A stretch of 6,509 nucleotides of DNA from Chloroflexota bacterium (GCA_026389655.1 JAPLHL010000234.1:1-6509), one strand, 5' to 3'. Positions 1-5,493 are shown, counted from the stretch's first letter. Numbers and translations are program-made. The notes: generated from the letters alone by a model not told the origin.

Positions 1-417
1 TACCTCCTCGCCAAGGTTAGCGGAATAGAACTCGTCCATGCTCTCAATGATGGCTTCAAATAGCTTCCCATGAGGCGTGTCATCCACGGGTTCGTTAATA
101 CTCAGAACTTGTACCCCAACCTTGCGGAGCATGGTTTTGAAAACTATCGAATCCTCGCGGCTTCTGGCAAAGCGGGAATATTTCCAGACCAGAATAGTAT
201 CGAAAAGCTTGGGAGAGCGTTTGGCTATTGCTACCATCCGGAGAAACTGGGGACGCGCCGAGGTCCTGCCGGACTCGGCCTCGTCGACGAACTCCATGAC
301 CACCTCATAGTCGTTCCTGACAGCGAATTCCCTCAACGCTCTAAGTTGAGCGGAAATGGAGTTGTCCACGTCCTGTTTCTCGGATGACACCCTGGCGTAA
401 ATGGCGGCGCACTTCAT
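1..417 (-). CDS. Serine recombinase, N-terminal resolvase domain (3' end outside the window)
   Basis: The first 139 residues are present and the frame is still open at base 1. They make up a resolvase/invertase catalytic domain. IYARVSS at 6-12 holds the presumed nucleophile Ser11. ESGRTSARP at 48-56 and YSRFARS at 80-86 follow, with Arg82 and Arg85 matching the conserved arginine pair. GKLFEAIIESMDEF at 117-130 begins the helix leading to the DNA-binding part. Enzymes of this family cut both strands through a 5'-phosphoserine link and catalyse integration, excision or inversion. The wording around ARSREDS resembles large serine recombinases more than short resolvases, but the missing C-terminus decides this. 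ATG417 follows AGGAGG with a six-base gap, a very good ribosome site. The gene lies 35 nt downstream of the 274-aa gene on the same strand, so both probably share the promoter near 1317-1346. The catalytic family is secure; the subfamily is not. Confidence 0.93.
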   Translation of the reverse strand, partial: MKCAAIYARVSSEKQDVDNSISAQLRALREFAVRNDYEVVMEFVDEAESGRTSARPQFLRMVAIAKRSPKLFDTILVWKYSRFARSREDSIVFKTMLRKVGVQVLSINEPVDDTPHGKLFEAIIESMDEFYSANLGEEV

Positions 418-452
418 ATCTTGCCTCCTGCATTCAAATTAACTAAGACTAT

Positions 453-1277
453 TTAATACGGGCAATACCGGCACCTTCCGGCCACCACGCGTCGCAGTAT
501 TATCTTGTTGAACTCTTCGTGGATTGATGACTGTATCCGCATGAATTCGTCGGTATTTTCCTTTAGCAGCGCATATCCCTCAAAAGTCGGGACATCCTTT
601 AGCAGATCATCGAATAGCTTCTCGACCGCCTCGACCTGATTCTCGGGCATTGTTCCCAGTGAGTAGGCGCCCTTGAACAATTCGACCTTGCCGGTTTTGG
701 GTTCCTTCCTGTACGTAACATCCTCGATACCCTTGCCCAGACGTGTAGTTAATTTGACATGGGCAAGCAGGCCGTCACGCCAGCCGTCCAAAATCCCCTT
801 CCCATCTGGATCAGATATGCCCAACATGCCTGCTCTCACTGTAACCTCTGTCGTAATCTTACCTCTGATAGTATCTACCGATTCTCTGAACCGGGCCTCA
901 TTATCCTTCAGTGCGTCTAAGTTCTTCCAAAGCGGTGAACGGGGTAAATGTTCCCTCAGCGAGAACCAGATAGGGTCATTGGTGAGATCATCCGAAATAG
1001 GGAATGGCTCTTTCATGGAGGCGATTTTCTTTTCAAGCTTCCTGGCAAACGAACAGATATCGGCGAAATGTTTGATCAGCGCGTCTCGAAGTACTCCCTG
1101 CCTGACTTCACGCTCATCACGTTCCTTCTTCATCAGCGCAATTTGATTGCGCACCGTTCGAGCGTCATAACCATCTGTCTTGCTAATCTCTGTAGGATTT
1201 TCGTCCAGCTCTGATCTTTTCAACCAATCCATTGCCCTGGCGTATGTTACACGAGGCTGTTTAGCGCCCTTCTTCAT
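453..1277 (-). CDS. Unknown 274-aa protein with probable N-terminal helix-turn-helix and C-terminal CxxC
   Basis: I do not recognise a named family. The protein is hydrophilic, mostly helical in appearance, and has no signal peptide or membrane segment. Residues about 27-50 (NPTEISKTDGYDARTVRNQI at 27-46) read like a helix-turn-helix, with a charged KKERDERE stretch after it that could form a coiled coil. The middle (60-260) has no motif I can name. The last seven residues, RCRYCPY, contain a CxxC pair that could bind metal or be redox active. ATG1277 is preferred because GGGGGT lies five bases upstream. The in-frame ATG1289, four codons earlier, has only AAAGG three bases away. It is the first gene of a minus-strand operon with the serine recombinase. 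A DNA-binding partner or regulator of that recombinase fits the context, but this is inference. Confidence 0.8.
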   Translation of the reverse strand: MKKGAKQPRVTYARAMDWLKRSELDENPTEISKTDGYDARTVRNQIALMKKERDEREVRQGVLRDALIKHFADICSFARKLEKKIASMKEPFPISDDLTNDPIWFSLREHLPRSPLWKNLDALKDNEARFRESVDTIRGKITTEVTVRAGMLGISDPDGKGILDGWRDGLLAHVKLTTRLGKGIEDVTYRKEPKTGKVELFKGAYSLGTMPENQVEAVEKLFDDLLKDVPTFEGYALLKENTDEFMRIQSSIHEEFNKIILRRVVAGRCRYCPY

Positions 1278-1310
1278 AATTACCCCCATTAACCTTTGCG
1301 ATCGCCTTAA

Positions 1311-1354
1311 TGATGCATATTAGCATATTTAATAATAGTATGTCAAATGCATCA
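1311..1354. repeat. 8-bp inverted repeat framing the promoter (operator candidate)
   Basis: TGATGCAT at 1311-1318 and its exact reverse complement ATGCATCA at 1347-1354 flank the minus-strand promoter. The left arm enters the -10 and the right arm touches the -35. Each arm also contains the self-complementary ATGCAT. The same TGATGCAT octamer recurs at 3410-3417, upstream of the sigma-like gene. An element-encoded HTH protein, perhaps the one at 453-1277, may bind here. This is inference from geometry. Confidence 0.5.
1317..1346 (-). promoter_or_regulatory. Sigma70-type promoter of the minus-strand recombinase operon
   Basis: Read on the minus strand, TTGACA (1346-1341) is a perfect -35 box. 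It is followed after 18 bases by TAATAT (1322-1317), and the TGC just before that gives an extended -10. The first gene starts about 40 nt downstream at 1277. The -10 overlaps one arm of an 8-bp inverted repeat and the -35 abuts the other, so the promoter looks built for repression. No experiment supports this; the call rests on box quality and position. Confidence 0.7.
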
Positions 1355-1371
1355 ATTAATAGTGTTAGTAC

Positions 1372-1400
1372 TTTTAAAGGGCATGCAGTACAAGTATTAT
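1372..1400 (+). promoter_or_regulatory. Weak candidate promoter for the tyrosine-recombinase operon
   Basis: TATTAT at 1395-1400 matches five of six positions of a -10 box and lies about 60 nt before the first plus-strand gene. The sequence 17 bases upstream, TTTTAA at 1372-1377, is a poor -35. The intergenic stretch 1290-1440 is AT-rich and divergent, so a plus-strand promoter is expected somewhere here. The exact boxes are uncertain. Confidence 0.3.
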
Positions 1401-1461
1401 AGATATTGAAAGGTTACAGAACAAGTCTGCTGGCGATGACATGGACGATTTTAAGGATGGA

Positions 1462-1662
1462 ATGTCTGAACAGAATCAAAGGCTGCAGGAGGGATTGACT
1501 ATCCTGGCCAGGATGATCGCAGCGCACCACATGCGAATGACGAACCGCCCAACGTTCAGTGATGCGGATGGAAACCCGGTGGACCAGGACCTGTATGGTG
1601 CAAACGAGCGTGAATCAAAGCGATGCAAACGTATCTCGAAGCAGAACAAATCCAACGGCTAG
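1462..1662 (+). CDS. Small 66-aa helical protein upstream of the tyrosine recombinase
   Basis: This is a short charged protein of unknown function. Residues about 5-26 (NQRLQEGLTILARMIAAHHM) would form an amphipathic helix. A Pro/Asp-rich piece (RPTFSDADGNPVDQD) and a basic end (KRCKRISKQNKSNG) follow. ATG1462 is chosen because AAGGA sits four bases upstream. The in-frame ATG1441 has no visible ribosome site and would add seven residues. The last 40 nt overlap the start of the recombinase in another frame. The recombinase has almost no SD sequence of its own, so translating this frame probably delivers ribosomes to it. It could be a genuine small partner protein or mainly a coupling leader. 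No frameshift is needed to explain the arrangement, because the recombinase frame has a stop at 1611-1613 just before its ATG. Confidence 0.55.
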   Translation: MSEQNQRLQEGLTILARMIAAHHMRMTNRPTFSDADGNPVDQDLYGANERESKRCKRISKQNKSNG

Positions 1663-2321
1663 CTCGGGCAGCTCACAACGTCAGGGACCGCTTGTTAATC
1701 GAGCTTCTCTTCCATCTGGGCTGTCGCATCTCAGAGGTACTTGCACTGACCACCGATGACATTGACTTGGAGAAAGGTGAGGTGAAGATTCTTCATCTGA
1801 AGATCCGCATTAAAATGCTTTGCTCAGATTGCCAGGCCAGGTTGGGCCGGTCGCACATCTTTTGCCCTGGCTGCGGAAGAAAAGTTGAGGAAGCCCAGAG
1901 ACAGGAACTTCAGAACCACAAACAACGGATACTGCCAGTCGACAACCGTACGTTGGAGCTACTACGTGAGTTCATCGAGCGAGGCGGACCCGTATTGAAG
2001 AAAGATGGCAAGCGGTATCTATTTGGCGTTAACCGCCATAGGGCCTGGCAAATTGTGAAGCAGCGCGCGGAGAAGGCCGGGTTGCCCGAGCTGATCAATC
2101 CCGAGACAGGCAAAAAACACTACGTCAGCCCACACCGTCTGAGAGACGCCTTTGCTGTCCACGCTGTTAAGGCGGATGACTCTGGGGATGGTCTTCGTTT
2201 GCTGCAGGTGCATTTGGGACATGCCAGTTTCGATACCACTGCCAGGTATCGCAAGGTGGCAGGCGAAGAACACAGGCGCTGGTACGCAAAGCTGTGGGAC
2301 AAGGAAGCCGGCAATGGCTGA
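1623..2321 (+). CDS. Compact tyrosine recombinase (integrase) with zinc-ribbon-like insertion
   Basis: This 232-aa phage-integrase-family catalytic domain carries the full active site. Arg35 lies in GCRISEVLAL and Lys100 is probably the beta-hairpin lysine in HKQRILPV. His171 and Arg174 lie in HRLR, His200 in HLGH, and the nucleophile Tyr209 in ARYRKV, nine residues after His200 as in XerC/D. Two features are unusual. The N-terminal SAM-like core-binding domain is absent, since the protein begins about 30 residues before Arg I. And residues 67-84 form CSDC-x10-CPGC, a zinc-ribbon-like insertion between Arg I and the lysine hairpin, which could replace the lost DNA-clamping surface. ATG1623 is the only start available because TGA stands at 1611-1613. 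With no good SD sequence, translation probably depends on the 66-aa gene it overlaps. It overlaps the next gene by 8 bp. Recombinase activity is very likely; the target site is unknown. Confidence 0.93.
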   Translation: MQTYLEAEQIQRLARAAHNVRDRLLIELLFHLGCRISEVLALTTDDIDLEKGEVKILHLKIRIKMLCSDCQARLGRSHIFCPGCGRKVEEAQRQELQNHKQRILPVDNRTLELLREFIERGGPVLKKDGKRYLFGVNRHRAWQIVKQRAEKAGLPELINPETGKKHYVSPHRLRDAFAVHAVKADDSGDGLRLLQVHLGHASFDTTARYRKVAGEEHRRWYAKLWDKEAGNG

Positions 2322-2820
2322 GCCGCTGAGGCCGCAGCGAGGCGGTTTCCTAAGGCCCTTCGGCTGTGGCTGGTTTATCCGAGAGTTTCTCATAGGCAAT
2401 GGCCCCATGGGCAGCCCGGCGATCAGTCCTATCAAAGGCGCCCCACAGGCCGATATCTTCTATCACTATAAAAATGCCCTCCTGCGCGAGATTGCTGTGG
2501 GCAGGGCCACTGCTGCGGAGGAGAGGCAGGCCAGGCGGCAACGACGAGGGATTAGCCCTTCCGCTATTGAGAACCTGGCTGAGAAGTACCGGGCCAAGCT
2601 TCCTTACAAGTCCCACGGCTGCCGCTATCACTCTTTCGTCGTCTACTTCTCAAATTTGCACAGACTTGGTTGGGTTGAGTTCACGGGTAGAGAGGAGCCA
2701 TCCTCAATTCAGTCCTATGGCGTGGGGCAACCACGAAGATATTACAGGCTAACTGCTTTAGGAACGGCTGCTTCAGGCATAGCCTGGAATAATCCTTATG
2801 CAACGTTGTATGGCGGGTGA
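2314..2820 (+). CDS. 168-aa protein with a winged-helix-like C-terminal half
   Basis: I do not recognise a named family. The first 45 residues are Pro/Gly-rich. Residues 47-62 (ADIFYHYKNALLREIA) are helical and 64-80 very basic. Residues about 85-152 resemble a winged helix: helix IENLAEKYRAKL, a recognition-type segment FVVYFSNLHRLGWVEFTG (108-125), then a wing ending in QPRRYYRLTALG (139-150), a form common in PadR/MarR-like folds. ATG2314 lies inside the integrase stop (ATGGCTGA), with AAGGA eight bases upstream. The frame is open for 54 codons further up, but that part is only antiphase integrase sequence. The tight coupling to the integrase suggests an accessory DNA-binding protein, for example a directionality factor or repressor. 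That is inference. There is no enzyme motif and no membrane segment. Confidence 0.78.
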   Translation: MAEPLRPQRGGFLRPFGCGWFIREFLIGNGPMGSPAISPIKGAPQADIFYHYKNALLREIAVGRATAAEERQARRQRRGISPSAIENLAEKYRAKLPYKSHGCRYHSFVVYFSNLHRLGWVEFTGREEPSSIQSYGVGQPRRYYRLTALGTAASGIAWNNPYATLYGG

Positions 2821-3110
2821 CCCTTGTGGTCGGCTCGGAAAAAGTCTACCTGAATGATCCCGCCCTGCTGGAGCCTCATAACGAGGAACTCCTGATACCC
2901 GGATGGGTGGGAGAGCTTCGGCCTGACGAATTTGCTTTTATCAAGTCACAGCTACGTACTTCCCCTTCGCTCAGGCGCAGGTGGGGATTTCGACCATCCG
3001 CCAAGCGATTCTCCGAATCCCGTATTAGGCATGTGGCTATGTATGGCCTAAATCGAAAGCAAAAACCAGTTTTAGCTTCAGCTGAAAAAGTTAAAATCCT
3101 TCCTGAATAG
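2817..3110 (+). CDS. 97-aa unknown protein ending the integrase operon
   Basis: This is a small soluble protein of no family I recognise. It has an acidic N-terminal third (NDPALLEPHNEELLIPGW) and a basic centre (SLRRRWGFRPSAKRFSESRIRH) that could contact nucleic acid. There are no cysteines or membrane segments. The GTG2817 start overlaps the stop of the 168-aa gene as GTGA, a classic stop-restart junction, with no separate SD sequence. GTG2826 is an in-frame alternative. It is read as a gene because of this junction, its matching strand and its position directly after three coupled genes. A minus-strand frame at 2876-3247 crosses it but lacks such support. Its role is probably tied to the integrase by operon membership only. 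Confidence 0.62.
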   Translation: MTLVVGSEKVYLNDPALLEPHNEELLIPGWVGELRPDEFAFIKSQLRTSPSLRRRWGFRPSAKRFSESRIRHVAMYGLNRKQKPVLASAEKVKILPE

Positions 3111-3489
3111 TTTGATACCAGCGTGCTTTTTTCCTGTTTTTGACCAGATATAAAAACTGGCAAATGAAACGCAAATTGACCTGTTCTAGCTGGCTTGCCG
3201 CGCCGTAACAGGACTCTGGGACTCCATTGTCCTGCCATATATTCCAATGGCTATTTCAAGCCCAAATTAAGCCATAAATGTAGCCCGAATGATCGCCATG
3301 ACTCTTGTCTATGGGTTCCCTATCACTTAGCTTTGGAAATCTATTTGGCAAATCAAATGCCGAGAATATAGGTTCATTTATTTACTGAACAAAAGCCTAA
3401 ATTGTGTGATGATGCATTGTCGTATTAGGAATATACGATATGCACATTAATAATTGAATAAAGCTGAAGCCGGAACGCTTGTTTTCGGT
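3111..3489. other. Gene-free region rich in inverted repeats
   Basis: I see no credible coding frame here on either strand; the open plus-strand frames are 13-14 codons without ribosome sites. Inverted repeats are frequent. They are CCTGTT/AACAGG (3180-3185, 3207-3212); the overlapping alternative CAGGAC/GTCCTG (3209-3214, 3229-3234); ATGGCT/AGCCAT (3247-3252, 3270-3275); and CCATGAC/GTC-ATGG with one bulged base and a four-base loop (3296-3302, 3307-3314). GTTCA/TGAAC (3372-3376, 3386-3390) completes the set. A short direct repeat GGACTC lies at 3211 and 3219. None has the T-run of an intrinsic terminator. It could hold the recombination (att) site of the upstream integrase or promoter/operator DNA for the downstream operon. 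Neither is proven. Confidence 0.5.
3413..3444. repeat. Nested near-palindrome, operator or hairpin candidate
   Basis: TCGTAT (3420-3425) and ATACGA (3433-3438) are exact inverted repeats around a seven-base centre. They are enclosed by TGCAT (3413-3417) and ATGCA (3440-3444), with a one-base difference in spacing. The whole dyad spans 32 bp in AT-rich DNA about 120 bp before the sigma-like gene and overlaps the octamer TGATGCAT also seen at 1311. There is no T-run, so it fits a dimeric regulator site better than a terminator. Confidence 0.45.
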
Positions 3490-3578
3490 CGGAGGTGGGG
3501 CATTATAAATCCCTAGCCAGTGTGGCTGACTAGGGAAATCTAGCCTTGCCTCCGAGGGAGACAAGATGGAGCTAGATT
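3490..3578 (+). promoter_or_regulatory. Structured leader over the ribosome site of the sigma-like gene, two alternative folds
   Basis: Fold A pairs CGGAGG (3490-3495) with CCTCCG (3549-3554) and GGC (3499-3501) with GCC (3543-3545). Inside sits a hairpin of TCCCTAG (3510-3516) with CTAGGGA (3530-3536), topped by CAG/CTG. The true SD sequence (3556-3560) and ATG3566 stay open. Fold B keeps the inner hairpin but pairs AATCTAGC (3537-3544) with GCTAGATT (3571-3578), which already lies in the coding sequence. CTCC (3550-3553) then pairs with GGAG (3557-3560), closing the ribosome site. A and B share bases and exclude each other. Pairings are read directly; switching is inference. Confidence 0.5.
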
Positions 3579-4036
3579 GGCACAAGTATACCGAGATCGC
3601 CAAAAGGTTTCAAAGCAAGGCCAAACCCGAAGACAGGGAAGACCTGAGACAGGATATCATCTTGAAGCTGGCTGAAATTGCCAGTAACAATGGTCATGAG
3701 CCTTTCTCCGAAGGCGCTATGGTCAGGGTAGCCAGCTACACAGTTATGGCCTACTGGCGTGACCTGATGCGCAAGCCGAACATACTGAGCCTCAATAATG
3801 AGCTTGAAGATACTGAGGGCAGCAGGGCTGAGCTATGGCAGACATTGGCCGATGATAAAGCTTTAGACCTTGAAGCATGGCAGGACGCTAAAAGGTGGTT
3901 GCTGGCCTGTCCGAGGAGATTGATTAACGTAGCTGTCAAAAGAGCAAGTGGCGAAGCATTGTCTGGGACTGAGCGAAGGTACTTCAATCGCAGTCGCCAA
4001 AAAGAGAATCGCAAATATCAATTATCAATAGTGTAA
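3566..4036 (+). CDS. Stand-alone sigma-like protein (sigma70 region 2/4-type)
   Basis: This 156-aa soluble protein resembles a small sigma factor. EDREDLRQDIILKLAEIA (22-39) matches the region 2.1-2.2 core helix pattern. MVRVASYTVMAYWRDLMRKP (52-71) matches the region 2.3-2.4 part that melts and contacts the -10 element. LSLNNE (75-80) follows as in ECF-type proteins. The end (PRRLINVAVKRASGEALSGT, then a basic ERRYFNRSRQKENRK, 117-150) could be a short region-4-like HTH that contacts a -35 element. Length suits an ECF-type sigma (usually about 160-200 aa). ATG3566 follows GGGAG by five bases. The gene is preceded by an unusually structured leader and followed after 128 nt by the clamp-like gene on the same strand. 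It probably directs RNA polymerase to promoters of the element, or is a sigma-derived DNA-binding regulator. The match is by pattern only. Confidence 0.68.
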   Translation: MELDWHKYTEIAKRFQSKAKPEDREDLRQDIILKLAEIASNNGHEPFSEGAMVRVASYTVMAYWRDLMRKPNILSLNNELEDTEGSRAELWQTLADDKALDLEAWQDAKRWLLACPRRLINVAVKRASGEALSGTERRYFNRSRQKENRKYQLSIV

Positions 4037-4164
4037 TGTCCCGTTTCAGCCCTCTTTTGGAACTATATAAGTAGAGGTAAAAGTTACTGCCAGCGGATTG
4101 CGGGGTAACCGAATGCCTCAAATAAAAGTGACGCTATACCGTCAGGCGTCCGAAATAAAAGGGG
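4037..4164 (+). other. Intergenic leader of the clamp-like gene with alternative hairpins
   Basis: GTTACT (4083-4088) can pair with GGTAAC (4104-4109), including one G-T wobble. Further down, TGACG (4129-4133) pairs with CGTCA (4140-4144). Alternatively GACGC (4130-4134) pairs with GCGTC (4146-4150), which excludes the first pairing. The stretch ends in AAGGGGGTGA (4159-4168), a near-perfect anti-SD match that overlaps the predicted GTG start. No terminator and no clear promoter boxes are seen, so the clamp gene may be cotranscribed with the sigma-like gene. Function of the hairpins is unproven. Confidence 0.3.
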
Positions 4165-5493
4165 GTGAATAAGACGGAACAACTAAATATCGAAGGCAAG
4201 CGTTCTGGCGAAGGCTTTGTTTGTCACAAAGCAAACCTGATTGAGGCGCTCACGCGCTCACAGGCCTCGGTTCTGGAAATCCTCGAAGGCGTCAGATTTG
4301 GCCGCAAGGGCTTTCTCAGCTACATCAAATCGTTGGGCGGCTCAAACGTGGTCAAGGTGGCGCCATCAAACGGCAATGCTAGCGAATCGCAGACTGCCCA
4401 CAAGGGGATACGGCTGGTTTGTGGAGCTAATACCAGTTTTATACCGGACGATGCCTGGCTGACCGGCAACAACCGCTTTGACGGGCACTGCCAAATCAGG
4501 ATAAGCCGGCACAATGTGGTCGTACCCAATCTCGGTGGATTGGAGCTTGTCGAGGCGCTATTGAGGGTTATTCCCTTTGCCGAAAAGCCAAATGGAACCA
4601 AGCCGATTCTGCGGTGCGTCAAATTCGCGCAAAAGGACGGCAAGCTAAGTCTAATAACCTGCGATGGATACAGACTTGCCATTGCGGCACTAGATTTAGA
4701 GGATAGCGACAACGATATCCTCGTGGACGCCGCGGAGCTTCACGGCATCACATCGGCTCTAAAAAAAGCCAAGCGTGTTCGGCTCAGCTACAAGGAAGGC
4801 GGAGAGAAGGATGAAAAATTCCTGATCATCGACACCGAGGCTATCAGCTACAGGTTCAAGGCACAAGTGGGCGAATATCCCGACTATGAGGGAGTCATGC
4901 CCAGCGAGTTTGTAGCCCATGCCAACATCGACAGCAGGGAAATCATGAAGGCCTGTCAGAGCCTATCGGCGCTTTGGTTGGACAGAGAATGTCCTCTCAA
5001 GCTCATGCTGTCCGATGGCAAAGTGACTATAAGAGCCAAAGAGGACAGGGGCGAGGCAGTCATTCAGGCCGATGTCAGCGGACAGGCGGAGATTGCTCTC
5101 AATGCAAGCTTCCTTATGCAGGCGCTTAAGGCAACGGGCGGCATGGTCGAGTTGAGCATTAAGGATGCTGCAACTCCCGTGCTATTCTCTGCCGAGGATT
5201 TCAAGGTGCTAGTTACGCCAATAGTATGGACTGAGCGCAAGCCGGAGCCTGCGCGAGACGAAGCTGGTAAACAGGCTGTCAAAGTCCATCGCGGAGCGGA
5301 AAGCATAGCGAGCACTGCGCAAGTCGATGCTGAGGTGACAATAGACAAAGCTAAAGACGTCGTTGCCGAGGCTGAGGCTGTTGTAGACAAAGCCGTGAAA
5401 AAGGCAAAATCGGCAAAGACCGAGAGCAAAGACGGTAGCAAGCCAAGCGTTAAGCAGAGAGAAGCTGTATCCGCAAAAGCCAAAGGGCGCTAG
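4165..5493 (+). CDS. DnaN-like DNA polymerase III beta (sliding clamp) homologue with long basic tail
   Basis: This 442-aa protein is related to the ring-shaped clamp that tethers polymerases and repair factors to DNA. Residues 125-245 match the middle clamp domain: ELVEALLRVIPFAEK, then LSLITCDGYRLAIAAL (161-176; family form TDGHRLA), then VGEYPDYEGVMP (235-246; family form FPDY). Residues 250-355 match the last domain, ending IALNASFLMQALKAT, TPVLFSAEDFKVLVTPI; the usual MPM-type end is changed. The first 120 residues occupy the place of domain 1 but are very divergent. After residue 356 comes an 87-residue Lys/Ala/Glu-rich tail absent from host clamps (E. coli beta is 366 aa), probably flexible or helical. 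The start is odd: GTG4165 overlaps the SD sequence, and a stop at 4156-4158 blocks extension. It is probably an element-specific clamp or a decoy for clamp-binding host proteins; a host dnaN is unlikely in this context. Confidence 0.8.
   Translation: MNKTEQLNIEGKRSGEGFVCHKANLIEALTRSQASVLEILEGVRFGRKGFLSYIKSLGGSNVVKVAPSNGNASESQTAHKGIRLVCGANTSFIPDDAWLTGNNRFDGHCQIRISRHNVVVPNLGGLELVEALLRVIPFAEKPNGTKPILRCVKFAQKDGKLSLITCDGYRLAIAALDLEDSDNDILVDAAELHGITSALKKAKRVRLSYKEGGEKDEKFLIIDTEAISYRFKAQVGEYPDYEGVMPSEFVAHANIDSREIMKACQSLSALWLDRECPLKLMLSDGKVTIRAKEDRGEAVIQADVSGQAEIALNASFLMQALKATGGMVELSIKDAATPVLFSAEDFKVLVTPIVWTERKPEPARDEAGKQAVKVHRGAESIASTAQVDAEVTIDKAKDVVAEAEAVVDKAVKKAKSAKTESKDGSKPSVKQREAVSAKAKGR

Noticed and set aside
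70..387. 105-aa plus-strand frame
   Set aside because: It lies wholly antisense to the serine recombinase, whose motifs are clear. It has no domain pattern and no good ribosome site.
673..1146. 157-aa plus-strand frame opposite the 274-aa gene
   Set aside because: Its Ser/Leu-rich composition is typical of the reverse frame of a charged helical protein. The minus-strand gene has a strong promoter and SD sequence.
1600..1662. Programmed frameshift joining the 66-aa frame to the integrase
   Set aside because: The integrase has its own ATG1623, no classic slippery heptamer is seen in the overlap, and the 66-aa protein does not look like a core-binding domain. Coupled translation is simpler.
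2152..2313. Upstream extension of the 168-aa gene
   Set aside because: This stretch encodes the integrase active-site end in another frame. The ATGGCTGA junction and AAGGA support the start at 2314.
2876..3247. 123-aa minus-strand frame
   Set aside because: It opposes the coupled 97-aa gene, has no ribosome site that I can see and no recognisable motif. It was a closer call than the other shadows because the 97-aa gene is itself unrecognised.
3111..3565. tRNA, CRISPR array or reverse-transcriptase-linked repeat
   Set aside because: No cloverleaf, no regularly spaced repeats and no reverse transcriptase are present. The dyads are short and dissimilar.
4083..4150. Known riboswitch class before the clamp-like gene
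   Set aside because: Hairpins of 5-6 bp can be drawn, but no conserved core of a class I know is visible. It is kept only as an intergenic note.
5064..5483. 139-aa minus-strand frame
   Set aside because: Its Ala/Ser/Thr-rich sequence is the mirror of the Lys/Ala/Glu-rich clamp tail, not a protein in its own right.
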